Shown: in pieces, positions 57,062-64,000 of the stretch | How positions within the stretch are numbered: the stretch's first letter is position 1 | How the letters are laid out: every line of letters begins with the position of its first letter | From: Cladopsammia gracilis | Taxonomy: Eukaryota; Cnidaria; Anthozoa; Scleractinia; Dendrophylliidae | Reading direction: 5' to 3' | Assembly (NCBI GenBank): GCA_022457155.1 | Contig: JAJGOT010000240.1 | Location: forward strand, 124,001-188,000 | DNA length: 64,000 nucleotides | Notes under the pieces: model-generated | Seen by the model: the letters and a program-made list of their open reading frames with translations, nothing else | Told to the model about the DNA's origin: nothing | Database searches by the model: none | Position numbers and translations under genes: made by a program

Positions 57062-57292
57062 AACGAGATAAAAAGGCGGAGAGGAAGTGATGCTCTCAAG
57101 TTTTTGCAAGAGCAGGGCGAAAAAGAGGAAGAACGAAAGCAAGAAGAGTTAAAATACCGCACAGAGATGGCTGCCATTGAGATGAAACGCGAAGATTTAC
57201 TTCAACAGCAGCTGCAAATGCAACAACAGCAAATGCAACAGATGCAAACCATGATGCTTTCTATTGTATGTAATATTACCAAATCTGATTAG
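57062..57292 (+). pseudogene. Gln-rich C-terminal fragment of a Myb/SANT-like protein
   Basis: The frame 'RRRGSDALKFLQEQGEKEEE' continues through 'LKYRTEMAAIEMKREDLL' to a Gln/Met-rich tail ending at 57290. This matches the usual C-terminal coiled/Gln-rich end of the protein family whose N-terminal exons lie at 46377-47193, and its first residues (RRRG) overlap the last ones there (KMRRG). It directly follows the A-rich end of an R2 repeat. It may be the displaced end of the same gene or an independent relic. Confidence 0.55.
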
Positions 57293-57494
57293 TTCGAAGT
57301 GAAGATGACTGATTTTTTGACATTAACACTTTTAATTGTTTATGGTTAAACTTTTAATGGGCAAACCTGTGAATGTTTACATAATGATAGTAACATTCAT
57401 GATGTTGAAGCTTAAAATTGAAGCAAATTAAAGAGTTTATTGAATGAAGTCCTGTACTGTACTTAGTATGACTTATCATGACAAATATTCTAAA
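57293..57494. other. No feature recognised
   Basis: AT-rich spacer left of the split-repeat retrotransposon. Confidence 0.35.
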
Positions 57495-57563
57495 TTTTGC
57501 CTTCACTACACAACCGAACACACTCAAAGGTTGAGGCATGGGCGCGTTGGTCAGCCAGGCCCA
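57495..57563 (-). repeat. Split direct repeat B2
   Basis: 69 bp ('ttttgccttcactacacaac...gtcagccaggccca') identical to 58088-58156. A looser echo of its end, 'ccaggcccacgatacatttt', is at 57655. Confidence 0.8.
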
Positions 57564-57908
57564 CGATACATTTTATTATTGACAAAGGACTATCGTATTA
57601 CAATATTACTATAATATACTATACTATAATATTACAATAACTCTAGGTTGGCCGGCCAGGCCCACGATACATTTTGTTATTGACGAAGAACTATAATAAC
57701 GATAACTCTAAGCGCACCAGAGCCGGACACGTAAACCCCAAAAAACCAACTGTTGGGAAAAATAGGGACCGTGTACCCCCGACCTATGCAGTGGTGCTAC
57801 CTTTGGGGTTTTAAGGTGTTTTTAACTAAGAAACAAACGACTAAAATGCGGCTAAAACTGCCGATAACAAATCTTAAGGTATTACAATAAACAACTAAGA
57901 CGAAAGTT

Positions 57909-58087
57909 AACTTGTTTGAACAGTACTAGAGGCGGCGAGGCTGACCGTAGAATGACACAAATCTATCAACGAACACTTTTCAAACTCACGAACCGTGAGC
58001 CCCTGCGCACTACACTAGTACCCGGTTCTCTGCTCCGTGTCGGCAAAATATTAATTTATGTCAATACCGATTATCACAAATTACATA
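57909..58087 (-). repeat. Split direct repeat A2
   Basis: 179 bp identical, by reading, to 62207-62385. Confidence 0.95.
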
Positions 58088-58156
58088 TTTTGCCTTCACT
58101 ACACAACCGAACACACTCAAAGGTTGAGGCATGGGCGCGTTGGTCAGCCAGGCCCA
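58088..58156 (-). repeat. Split direct repeat B1
   Basis: Identical 69 bp to 57495-57563. It touches A2 with no gap. Confidence 0.85.
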
Positions 58157-58269
58157 TAGTAGACAGCAAAAGAAAGGGCTAGAGCTCAGAGCGACAAGGA
58201 CTTGAAGACTTCAAGTCTGCTTGGCAGTGAATCCTTAACATAAATGTTTTAGCTGCTCGCCTCGACTAG

Positions 58270-58865
58270 CTAACCTGCTAACTGCGGGCAGTGGATATTC
58301 TCAGCTATCCGGGCCTTCTGCGTTTAAGTTATGAGCAAAGCTAAACTGGACATCCCTGCTACGAATAAGACATAACTCAGAGCTTCTAAGGAAACCTGAA
58401 AAAGTGAGAATAAACATAACTAGACTTTTTAATTGCAGAAGATTGTCCCAATCAGTTTTTTCAGCAAGTTGCTTGAGACGAGTAACTTCGAGGGGATCGT
58501 TCCTCCTGGTGGTAGGTTGGCTGGTAAGGCGAAGAGCACCTTCTTTTGCAGCAATGACAGTCGGGTGTACTGAAGGAGAATCAACTCTGGCCAGCTAATG
58601 CGCCCACTTAAAAGCGTATAGTAGAAAGCACAATTGATGCAGACACTGACTTTGTGGACTCGAGCAGATGTTGCAGATACAGGGCACGATCCAAAGGTCT
58701 GACCAGAAAATCAGGAATACGCAACACGTCTTTAGCAAAGTCTCGCCATCTATTAAAGGTAGTTTTGCGATGACCCAGTGGCTTTCGAAGCAAGCACGGT
58801 GAATTTCAAATTCTGTTTTAGCTGGATAACTTGTACGTTGTCCGGGCTTCCTGCAGACCAAAATG
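58270..58865 (-). pseudogene. Tyrosine recombinase of the DIRS-group element (decayed)
   Basis: The minus frame from ~58865 gives 'PAKTEFEIHRACLRKPLGHR' after a frameshift, then 'TTFNRWRDFAKDV' and 'RALYLQHLLESTKSVSAS', the N-terminal SAM-like domain of DIRS-type recombinases. It continues as 'HPTVIAAKEGALRL', 'RLKQLAEKTDWDNLLQLK' and 'FSGFLRSSEL'; the Arg in the last is the first catalytic residue. The HxxR and Tyr motifs are not found downstream, so the core is truncated or unrecognisable. The enzyme would integrate the circular cDNA. Frameshifts and stops make it dead. Confidence 0.8.
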
Positions 58866-58949
58866 CGGACGAGGAGATATCTAAGAACAACATGAAACAC
58901 ATATAATGTAAGAGACGAACTCATAAAGAAAAATGTACGGACGAACGGA

Positions 58950-58950
58950 A

Positions 58951-58981
<31 letters not shown>
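58950..58981. repeat. (AAT)n microsatellite
   Basis: Ten or so AAT units. Confidence 0.95.
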
Positions 58982-58983
<2 letters not shown>

Positions 58984-59115
58984 CTGAATTTAAATTGCGC
59001 TCGCAACCCTGCTGTCAAAAACAGAAAGCTGTCCTAACTGATTCGACAAGCATAATACCAAACTTAAACCCCGTTTAGCTCCTCTTAGAAAATAGGGATG
59101 ATCCCCTATAGGGCA

Positions 59116-59411
59116 TAACATCATGCCCCTCTTGGACGTAACATTGAACCTGTCTAAGCCACTCTCGGGCATAACATTGAGCCCCTCTTGGGCGTAACAT
59201 TAAAACCCATCTAGGGCGTAACATTGAACCCCTCTTGGGCGTAACATTGAAAACCATTTAGGGCATTTCATAACGCTGAGCCCATCTAGGGCATTCGGTA
59301 AGCCCCTCCAGGGCATAACACTGAGCCCATCTTGGGCATTCGGTAAACCCCTCAAGGGCATAACGCTGAGCCCATCTAGGGCATTCATTAAGCCCATCTA
59401 GGGCATAACAC
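59116..59411. repeat. Minisatellite 'agggcataacattgagcccctcttgggcgtaacattgaa'
   Basis: About ten ~30-bp units of 'gggc(a/g)taaca(t/c)tgagccc(a/c)tct' with 'gggcattcggtaagcccctc' variants. It lies between the RNase H end and the recombinase of the retrotransposon. Confidence 0.9.
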
Positions 59412-59689
59412 CTCTAACAGGCAATTCAATGTAGGAAAAAAATATCCCTAGAAACTTGACTCTGGTTGAAATACGTTCAGTAGGAAATCTGCAAAATAGT
59501 CATATCTCTGTGCATTCACTTGGGACACGAAAGCTTTCACTAGATAACTCGTAGCCCGACCTAGGAGCGATACTAAAGTCAATACGAATTGCTAATGAAG
59601 GGACCGTCACGGGATTACAACCGAAAATAGAGTTTCCGGCTTGACATCTATAAGTAAATTAGGCAAATTAAATTAGATAGAATGCCCCA

Positions 59690-60640
59690 ATCATGAATAA
59701 AGGTGCTCCAGTGGAAAACCATCTAAACGCAGAATGGGCCAGAAATGGGCAGACTTCCAAAATGGTACGCTGAGAGCTCCCTTAGCACTGCAAGATCTCG
59801 TATGGCTGAAGACTATGCACGTTAAGTAAACCGGAGGACGCAGCCGGCTGTCGTGATGGGACCAATTTTGGGCAAAGGCGTATGCACCGCTGGAACCGGG
59901 TTGGTAGAATCTGGAATTGAAAACATTTAACGTTATCGTTGAATGAACATGCGAACCTATCACAGGTATGAGGACCCGCTAAACCGTCGAGAGCATAGAA
60001 AACCGTGCCATCAATGGTGTAATCGACATAATCAATAAACTTGAATATAACACCTGCAATAGTATTTAGATCCCTTAATAGTATCCACTGCATGTCGATG
60101 TCAACGTCGTTGAACAGACAGCTCTGAAAGATGCCTACTGCAGGCTGTTGTAAAGCCGGACCTTTAGATTATCAGTAGACCAGGTAACTGGCTTACTGGC
60201 CTCCTAGAAAGCTTTCAATGACAGGAAAAACGGCAAGCAACTCTCTGAACGTGGAACCTTGCGCTTTCTCGAAGTCGGAACGGGTATTGATGAAACATTT
60301 TACCGTTGAAAACTATAAAACTTCCACAAGATAAGGCCAATGCATCGGAATATATCACCTAAGAGGACTTATGACGGGCTGGCGAAATACGTATGCCGGT
60401 AAGGCTCGCTACGTTGGTTTTCCCGAAGATCAATTCAGCAAAACTCTCGGGAGGAAAAGTGAACGTAAGAGTTCCATGTCGACGCAGTGTTGATCATAGC
60501 AAATAGATTTCCAGTCATAAGCTGGGAGACGTTGCCCACGCAGTAGCCGAGTGAAATAATTTTCCCCGCTAACCCTCGCAATCCTACGAACTGGAACGCG
60601 AAAAGAAGCGACCAATATGGAACAATATGAAACACATCTA
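59690..60640 (-). pseudogene. RNase H and connection domains of the DIRS-group element
   Basis: The minus strand reads 'GLRGLAGKIISLGYCVGNVS' and 'AMINTASTWNSYV' (RT/RNase H junction), 'STFRELLAVFPVIESF' (RNase H; the E after FR matches a catalytic acid), 'GIFQSC' and 'DYVDYTIDGTVFYALD', then 'GPHTCDRFACSFN' and 'AFAQNWSHHDSRL' with 'VPFWKSAHFWPIL' at the end. These motifs in this order are diagnostic of DIRS-group proteins. At least two frameshifts and several stops are present. Confidence 0.85.
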
Positions 60641-60774
60641 TCTGTCTGTCTATATGTAGCGTAAATTCCCGACGTGGCCGCGCGTGTTGATGACAGTTCC
60701 GAGCCGAGAAATTACCTGAGTTGGGCCCCAAGACTTCATTAGGAAGAAAACCAGAGGTAAGCAAATCGGCATGA

Positions 60775-60990
60775 ACCTAAAGGCTCGCAATCTTTGCGTT
60801 GTTGTAACCGACAGCAGCGACGAGACCGTCGTCTAAGAAGACAACAATTTACCCGACTTCGGATCTCCATTTCTCAATTAACGGCTTAAACAATTCCGTA
60901 AACAGGTAAGGCGCTAAACTAAGACCGAAAGGTAAAACTGAAAACTTATAAAATATCTAGCGTGACCGGCGGAAAATGTCCAAGAAAAAG
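60775..60990 (-). pseudogene. Reverse transcriptase core of the DIRS-group element
   Basis: The minus strand reads 'LPFGLSLAPYLFTELFKPL' then, past one stop, 'VVFLDDGLVAAVG'. FGLS-APYLFT and FLDDG are the RT motifs B' and C of DIRS-like elements, with the two catalytic aspartates kept. 'LLTSGFLPNE' follows at ~60764. Upstream RT motifs are degraded. Confidence 0.85.
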
Positions 60991-61520
60991 AAAGAAACTT
61001 TCGATGAACGAAGATCTTCAACATGATCATGACCACAAGATCATAAGAGAACATACAGTCTCCCGGATTCTAAATCTCTTAGGCAACGTCATTCAAGTCT
61101 TCGCATCTAAAATTTTCTCTTGTCGTGACGCACATCTAAAATAAAACGCGTTAAACAGATTTTTGCGTTAACACAAACAAAGAGTCAATAGTCAAAGGTG
61201 GCTCGAAACTTCAGTAATACAATGTGGACTAATGAGCTCGTTTATGACATTCTCAACGGAACTAGAATCCTTCAAAGCTAACGCGTTATTACTGCCGTAA
61301 AAGACGTGGGAATTTTGAGCAACGGCAATTTGCATACAAATGGAGTAACATCGATAATAAACTTCGGCGCGTTAATGCCCTTCCAGAACTCAATTACTCG
61401 ATATAATCTCCCTTAGACCGACACGAATTCCTGGTCAGATTTAAATTCGCATTGTACTTCGGGGTCCAAAAAAAAAAAACAACAAAAAAAACAAAATATA
61501 GAGTTGATGGGCAAGAGTCC
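60991..61520 (-). other. Degraded 5' half of the RT region
   Basis: Expected position of the N-terminal RT between gag and FGLS. No motif is readable; it contains an A-rich tract near 61468-61497. Confidence 0.4.
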
Positions 61521-61529
61521 TCCTGATAG

Positions 61530-62168
61530 TAATCTTCGTCCAACTCCATGTCTGAACAGAGTCAGGGGTTTTCCGCACGCAAAGCAAACACCAGTAGCAG
61601 ATCTTTGCACTAAATGTTGTTGATTAAGGCGAGAGAAGAAATTAGATGATTGTTGTCTTGCGATCTGTGGAGATTTAGCCTGAATGGACGTCGGCAAGGT
61701 TTTCGTTGGTGGGAAGAACGCGCGGTGAAACGGTTACGGCTCTGTAAATTTTCTTTTCGTCTTCTTCGTCGTCGGCCAAATCATGATGTTTGTATTCATT
61801 GACAGTTTTCCAACCAAACGGTGACTTATCTACGCAGGATGAATTTTTCACGCTCTTGCACGAGAGCCAAACCTTTGTCTAAGGCATCCTTTTAATTTCT
61901 GCATGTCTTTGCGTTCCAGAGCGGCTTTTGCGTCCTTCATGGTTTCTTTAATCGCTTTATTGACGTTGTACTGGTCCTCGCTGCTTTTCTTGTTGAATTG
62001 CGGAGTGAAACCGCGCTTGATTCTTTTGATTTCTGTCATCTGCTGGGCAACCATATCCTCATGTGAACGCTTGAGAGCTAAACTGGAATCTTTAACCAGA
62101 GTCTTAAACTGACCAAGAAGGTCCTGGTTGTTCTGTGTTATTAGTCGTACCGCTGTAGCCTCATTCAT
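61530..62168 (-). pseudogene. Gag-like ORF of the DIRS-group element
   Basis: ATG at 62168-62166. The first frame, to 61848, reads 'MNEATAVRLITQNNQDLLGQ' with 'LKRSHEDM' and 'RIKRGFTPQFNKKSSEDQYN', which I recognise as the N-terminus of gag-like proteins of cnidarian DIRS elements. After frameshifts, a zinc-knuckle remnant 'VCFACGKPLTLFRH' lies at ~61590-61550. The protein would package the element RNA. The start lies 39 bp inside repeat A1, consistent with A1 as the 5' end. Confidence 0.8.
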
Positions 62169-62206
62169 ATTGCCAGGGAGGAAAGCAAAAAATCGGGGTA
62201 ACATTG

Positions 62207-62385
62207 AACTTGTTTGAACAGTACTAGAGGCGGCGAGGCTGACCGTAGAATGACACAAATCTATCAACGAACACTTTTCAAACTCACGAACCGTGAGCCC
62301 CTGCGCACTACACTAGTACCCGGTTCTCTGCTCCGTGTCGGCAAAATATTAATTTATGTCAATACCGATTATCACAAATTACATA
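62207..62385 (-). repeat. Split direct repeat A1 (5' end of the element)
   Basis: 179 bp, identical to 57909-58087. Its outer end interrupts a Harbinger-type transposase relic. Confidence 0.95.
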
Positions 62386-62620
62386 AGTGTCGGAGGCTCA
62401 AGCTGAAAGAATGTGGATGTTGAATTTCCATATATGCATGTGAAGATGTTTCTAAAACGTGCACGTACAATGTATTGTTTGGCTACCGCACTCATACCCA
62501 GCTTAAGGTTCTTTTTGTAATCAATGAACTTAAAATATTCCACGATATCACCAAAGAGCCACTCTACAGACACTCGAACCTCACTCATAGCAGTGTTAAA
62601 TGCTCCCATCTCTGTTGTTA
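62379..62620 (-). pseudogene. PIF/Harbinger-type transposase C-terminal fragment (DDE_Tnp_4 family)
   Basis: The minus strand reads 'FNTAMSEVRVSVEWLFGDIV' then 'EYFKFIDYKKNLKLGMSAV' and 'YGNSTSTFFQLEPPTL'. The E in SVEWLFGDI is the position of the third acidic residue of the DDE triad in Harbinger-like transposases. The remainder upstream is missing and the downstream end is cut by repeat A1 of the retrotransposon. Intact proteins of this kind excise and insert PIF/Harbinger elements with TWA target duplications, the type seen at 39291 and 44210. Confidence 0.85.
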
Positions 62621-62669
62621 GTACTGGTACCTAGTAGTAGGAATGTGGGGGTTGACCAACGGGTGGAGG

Positions 62670-63142
62670 GGGGTGGTTGACGTCATGATCCCTAGAGGTG
62701 AGGTTATGGGTTAAAAATAGGTAGAGATGACATCATAATCTATTTTAAGTCAATGGGGAGTGATGACATCATATGATAAATTGTATGTTGACACCTGAGA
62801 TCGGGGATTAGCTGACGTCATGATCCCTAGAGGTGACGTCATGGGTTAAAAATAGGTAGAGATGACATCATAATCTATTTTAGGTCAATTGGGAGTGATG
62901 ACATCATAATGTATTTTAAGTGAATGGGGAGGCCGGGAGGAGGGGGATTAGCAGACGTCAGCTAATCCCCAATCCCGTGGTGCCTAGGATCATGACGTCA
63001 TGAATCCCTAGAGGTGAGGTCATGGGTTAAAAATAGGTAGAGATGACATCATAATCTATTTTAAGTCAATAAAGAGTCGAGGATAAATTACATCAATTTA
63101 TTTTAAGTCAATGGGGAGTCGGAAATGAATGACATCATAATC
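62670..63142. repeat. Tandem array rich in CRE (TGACGTCA) sites
   Basis: Three to four imperfect ~135-180 bp units of 'tgacgtcatgatccctagaggtgaggtcatgggttaaaaataggtagagatgacatcataatctatttta'. Perfect TGACGTCA occurs at 62678, 62813, 62834 and 62993, and one-base variants TGACATCA more than eight times. 62944-62971 is a near-perfect palindrome centred on GACGTC. The array ends ~80 bp upstream of a TATA-driven gene. Confidence 0.9.
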
Positions 63143-63224
63143 TATTTGTAACTCGAGAGTTGCACTGGGGTAGAATGACATAATGTGATTATTTTTAGAT
63201 TGTTGGCTAAATAATTTTTGGTGG

Positions 63225-63231
63225 TATAAAA
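63225..63231 (+). promoter_or_regulatory. TATA box of the 63285 gene
   Basis: TATAAAA 60 bp upstream of the ATG; a start of transcription would be expected near 63255. The CRE-rich array lies directly upstream and could act as its enhancer. Confidence 0.65.
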
Positions 63232-63284
63232 GCAGACTTTTTTACTAGTTGTTACAGATTAATTTGAGTATAGGAGTAGAAATC

Positions 63285-63743
63285 ATGGTTGGTAAACACC
63301 AAACTGGTGATTTGTTTGTGGATGGGATTGAACTCGAGGCCCAAATACTGCGAAACAAAATAGCAGATATTATAGAAGATGAATATGCAAGAGAAATTAA
63401 TCGCTTAGTGTACGAAGAAGCAACACGCCGTTGTGAGGCTTGCCAGATGGATGAACTCTCGCAACTTCATCACGATTGTATGATGGTAGAAGAGGATGAA
63501 ATATGGGTTGTATATTATGAAGCGGCAAGGAAGCGCATTAATTTAAAAACAATATGGATGGATTTACAAAAAAAAGTTCAAGAAAGACTTGATTTACAGC
63601 TGACAGAATCATGGTTAAAATACTTGCTTCATCTTGCTACAATGGACAACACAAGTGCATTTTTATTGTATAAAAACTTTCAACGGAAACATGATGAGAG
63701 GAAAGACGAATGTCTGAGACTCGGATGTTGTGATTATATGTAA
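63285..63743 (+). CDS. Compact intronless 152-aa Cys/His protein of unknown function
   Basis: ATG at 63285 ('aatcATGG') is the first after the TATA box. The protein is acidic and helical, starting MVGKHQTGDLFVDGIELEAQ. Residues ~47-62 contain a C-x2-C-x8-H-H-x-C pattern (CEACQMDELSQLHHDC), a plausible zinc-binding knuckle, and the end is CLRLGCC-rich. There is no signal peptide or membrane segment. Its stop TAA overlaps an AATAAA poly(A) signal (63742-63747). TATA box, short leader, single exon and stop/poly(A) overlap give a very compact unit, more like a viral or large-DNA-transposon gene than a host gene. I do not recognise the family. Alternatives are a host retrogene or a lineage-specific orphan. 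Confidence 0.65.
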   Translation: MVGKHQTGDLFVDGIELEAQILRNKIADIIEDEYAREINRLVYEEATRRCEACQMDELSQLHHDCMMVEEDEIWVVYYEAARKRINLKTIWMDLQKKVQERLDLQLTESWLKYLLHLATMDNTSAFLLYKNFQRKHDERKDECLRLGCCDYM

Positions 63744-63747
63744 TAAA
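63742..63747 (+). promoter_or_regulatory. Poly(A) signal overlapping the stop codon
   Basis: AATAAA shares two bases with the TAA stop of the 63285 gene. A second AATAAA is at 63803. Confidence 0.65.
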
Positions 63748-63816
63748 GTTGAATACTCACAAAGACAATGTTCTCTTCATGTGATACAGATTGATTGTTT
63801 TTAATAAAGTTAATGA

Positions 63817-63824
63817 TATAAAAA
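63817..63824 (+). promoter_or_regulatory. Second TATA-like box
   Basis: TATAAAAA only ~75 bp after the previous gene's poly(A) signal and 26 bp before an ATG at 63850. Confidence 0.4.
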
Positions 63825-63849
63825 TTTGATTGTAGTTCATTATTCTTTA

Positions 63850-64000
63850 ATGGCGTTTAGTTTAATTACATGGAGTGATATTGAAAACGTTAACAAAGAG
63901 AAAATAAATTAACTTCAAAAACAAGGATTAAAAATACAACATTACATCTCGCAAACAATAGAAGTATAAGATGGCCCGCCACTTGTGGAAAGTGAGATTT
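63850..64000 (+). pseudogene. Start of a second compact ORF, interrupted by stops, running off the window
   Basis: 'MAFSLITWSDIENVNKEKIN' is followed by TAA at 63910. The same frame then stays open (LQKQGLKIQHYISQTIEV) to another TAA and continues to the edge. Two single stops in an otherwise coherent frame suggest a decayed gene downstream of its own TATA box. No family is recognised, and the partial length limits confidence. Confidence 0.35.

Larger units (their letters stand above)
55970..57065 (+). repeat. Family R2 copy interrupted by a LINE
   Basis: 55970-56111 ('tgacaagttcatgacatcctaatacc...ccatatcctcaata') and 56940-57065 ('gccctaatatagct...atctcgcttaatgcgcatgcgcattaacgagataaaaa') are the two halves of an R2 copy. 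Uninterrupted copies read 'cctcaatgccctaatatag'. Confidence 0.85.
57495..62385 (-). mobile_element. DIRS-group tyrosine-recombinase retrotransposon with split direct repeats
   Basis: In minus-strand order: repeat A1 (62385-62207), gag, RT, RNase H, a minisatellite, tyrosine recombinase, B1 (58156-58088) directly abutting A2 (58087-57909), then 345 bp and B2 (57563-57495). A1...B1A2...B2 is the split-direct-repeat plan of Ngaro/PAT-type elements rather than the inverted ends of DIRS1. The genes carry many stops and frameshifts. Confidence 0.85.

Noticed and set aside
57909..62385. LTR retrotransposon (Gypsy/Copia/Bel)
   Set aside because: The 179-bp direct repeats could suggest LTRs, but the coding relics are DIRS-type RT/RNase H and a tyrosine recombinase. 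No protease, integrase or primer-binding site is seen.

Overview
This is about 64 kb of AT-rich animal genomic DNA, most likely from a cnidarian and probably a stony coral. The evidence is the mixture of transposable-element families: Penelope-like retroelements with GIY-YIG nucleases, DIRS-group tyrosine-recombinase retrotransposons, L1/Tx1-type and CR1/L2-type LINEs, PIF/Harbinger relics with a Myb/SANT partner, tRNA-derived SINEs, and many MITEs. Single-copy host genes are nearly absent. There is no bacterial gene organisation, operon or CRISPR array. The organism call is inference from repeat types, not from a marker gene.

Layout. 0.1-2.8 kb holds one copy of a ~2.7 kb direct repeat whose second copy lies at 39.9-42.7 kb. 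3.2-9.1 kb carries small inverted-repeat elements. 9.1-12.3 kb has a minus-strand Penelope relic and a plus-strand tyrosine recombinase relic whose expected catalytic tyrosine reads as cysteine. 12.6-15.4 kb is a repeat family in tandem with a 684-bp internal duplication and 61-bp-arm hairpins. 16.3-18.6 kb contains a SINE and a second Penelope element, 5'-truncated and flanked by inverted copies of one ~50-bp sequence. 19-23.4 kb has minisatellites, MITEs, a compound inverted-repeat element carrying a Penelope RT scrap, and a complete-looking SINE. 23.4-37.3 kb is mostly unannotatable, with scattered repeat copies and minisatellites. 37.3-38.1 kb is a ~0.8 kb palindrome of two MITEs. 39.3-45.3 kb holds two MITEs with TAA target duplications, the second 2.7 kb repeat and an 811-bp foldback element with a 12-bp target duplication. 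46.4-47.2 kb has two phase-matched exons of a Myb/SANT-like protein. 47.9-48.8 kb has two more palindromic elements.

49.4-54.5 kb is a full-length L1/Tx1-like LINE with a 14-bp target duplication, an intact ORF1, and an ORF2 broken only by about four single-base frameshifts. 54.7-57.3 kb has a third Penelope 3' fragment, a 5'-truncated CR1/L2-like LINE cleanly interrupting another repeat, and a fragment resembling the C-terminus of the Myb/SANT family. 57.5-62.4 kb is a minus-strand DIRS-group element with split direct repeats. Its 179-bp repeats are identical although its genes are decayed. It interrupts a Harbinger-type transposase relic. The window ends with a CRE-rich tandem array (four perfect TGACGTCA sites), then a compact intronless gene for a 152-aa Cys/His protein of unknown function with its own TATA box and a poly(A) signal overlapping its stop codon, then a second TATA-ORF unit that looks broken.

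Functionally the region is a transposon graveyard with some recently active components. The Harbinger transposase relic, the Myb/SANT protein and the TAA-flanked MITEs are the pieces expected of one PIF/Harbinger system. The LINEs could mobilise the SINE-like repeats. The compact gene at 63.2-63.8 kb is the one locus that looks intact, self-contained and unexplained.
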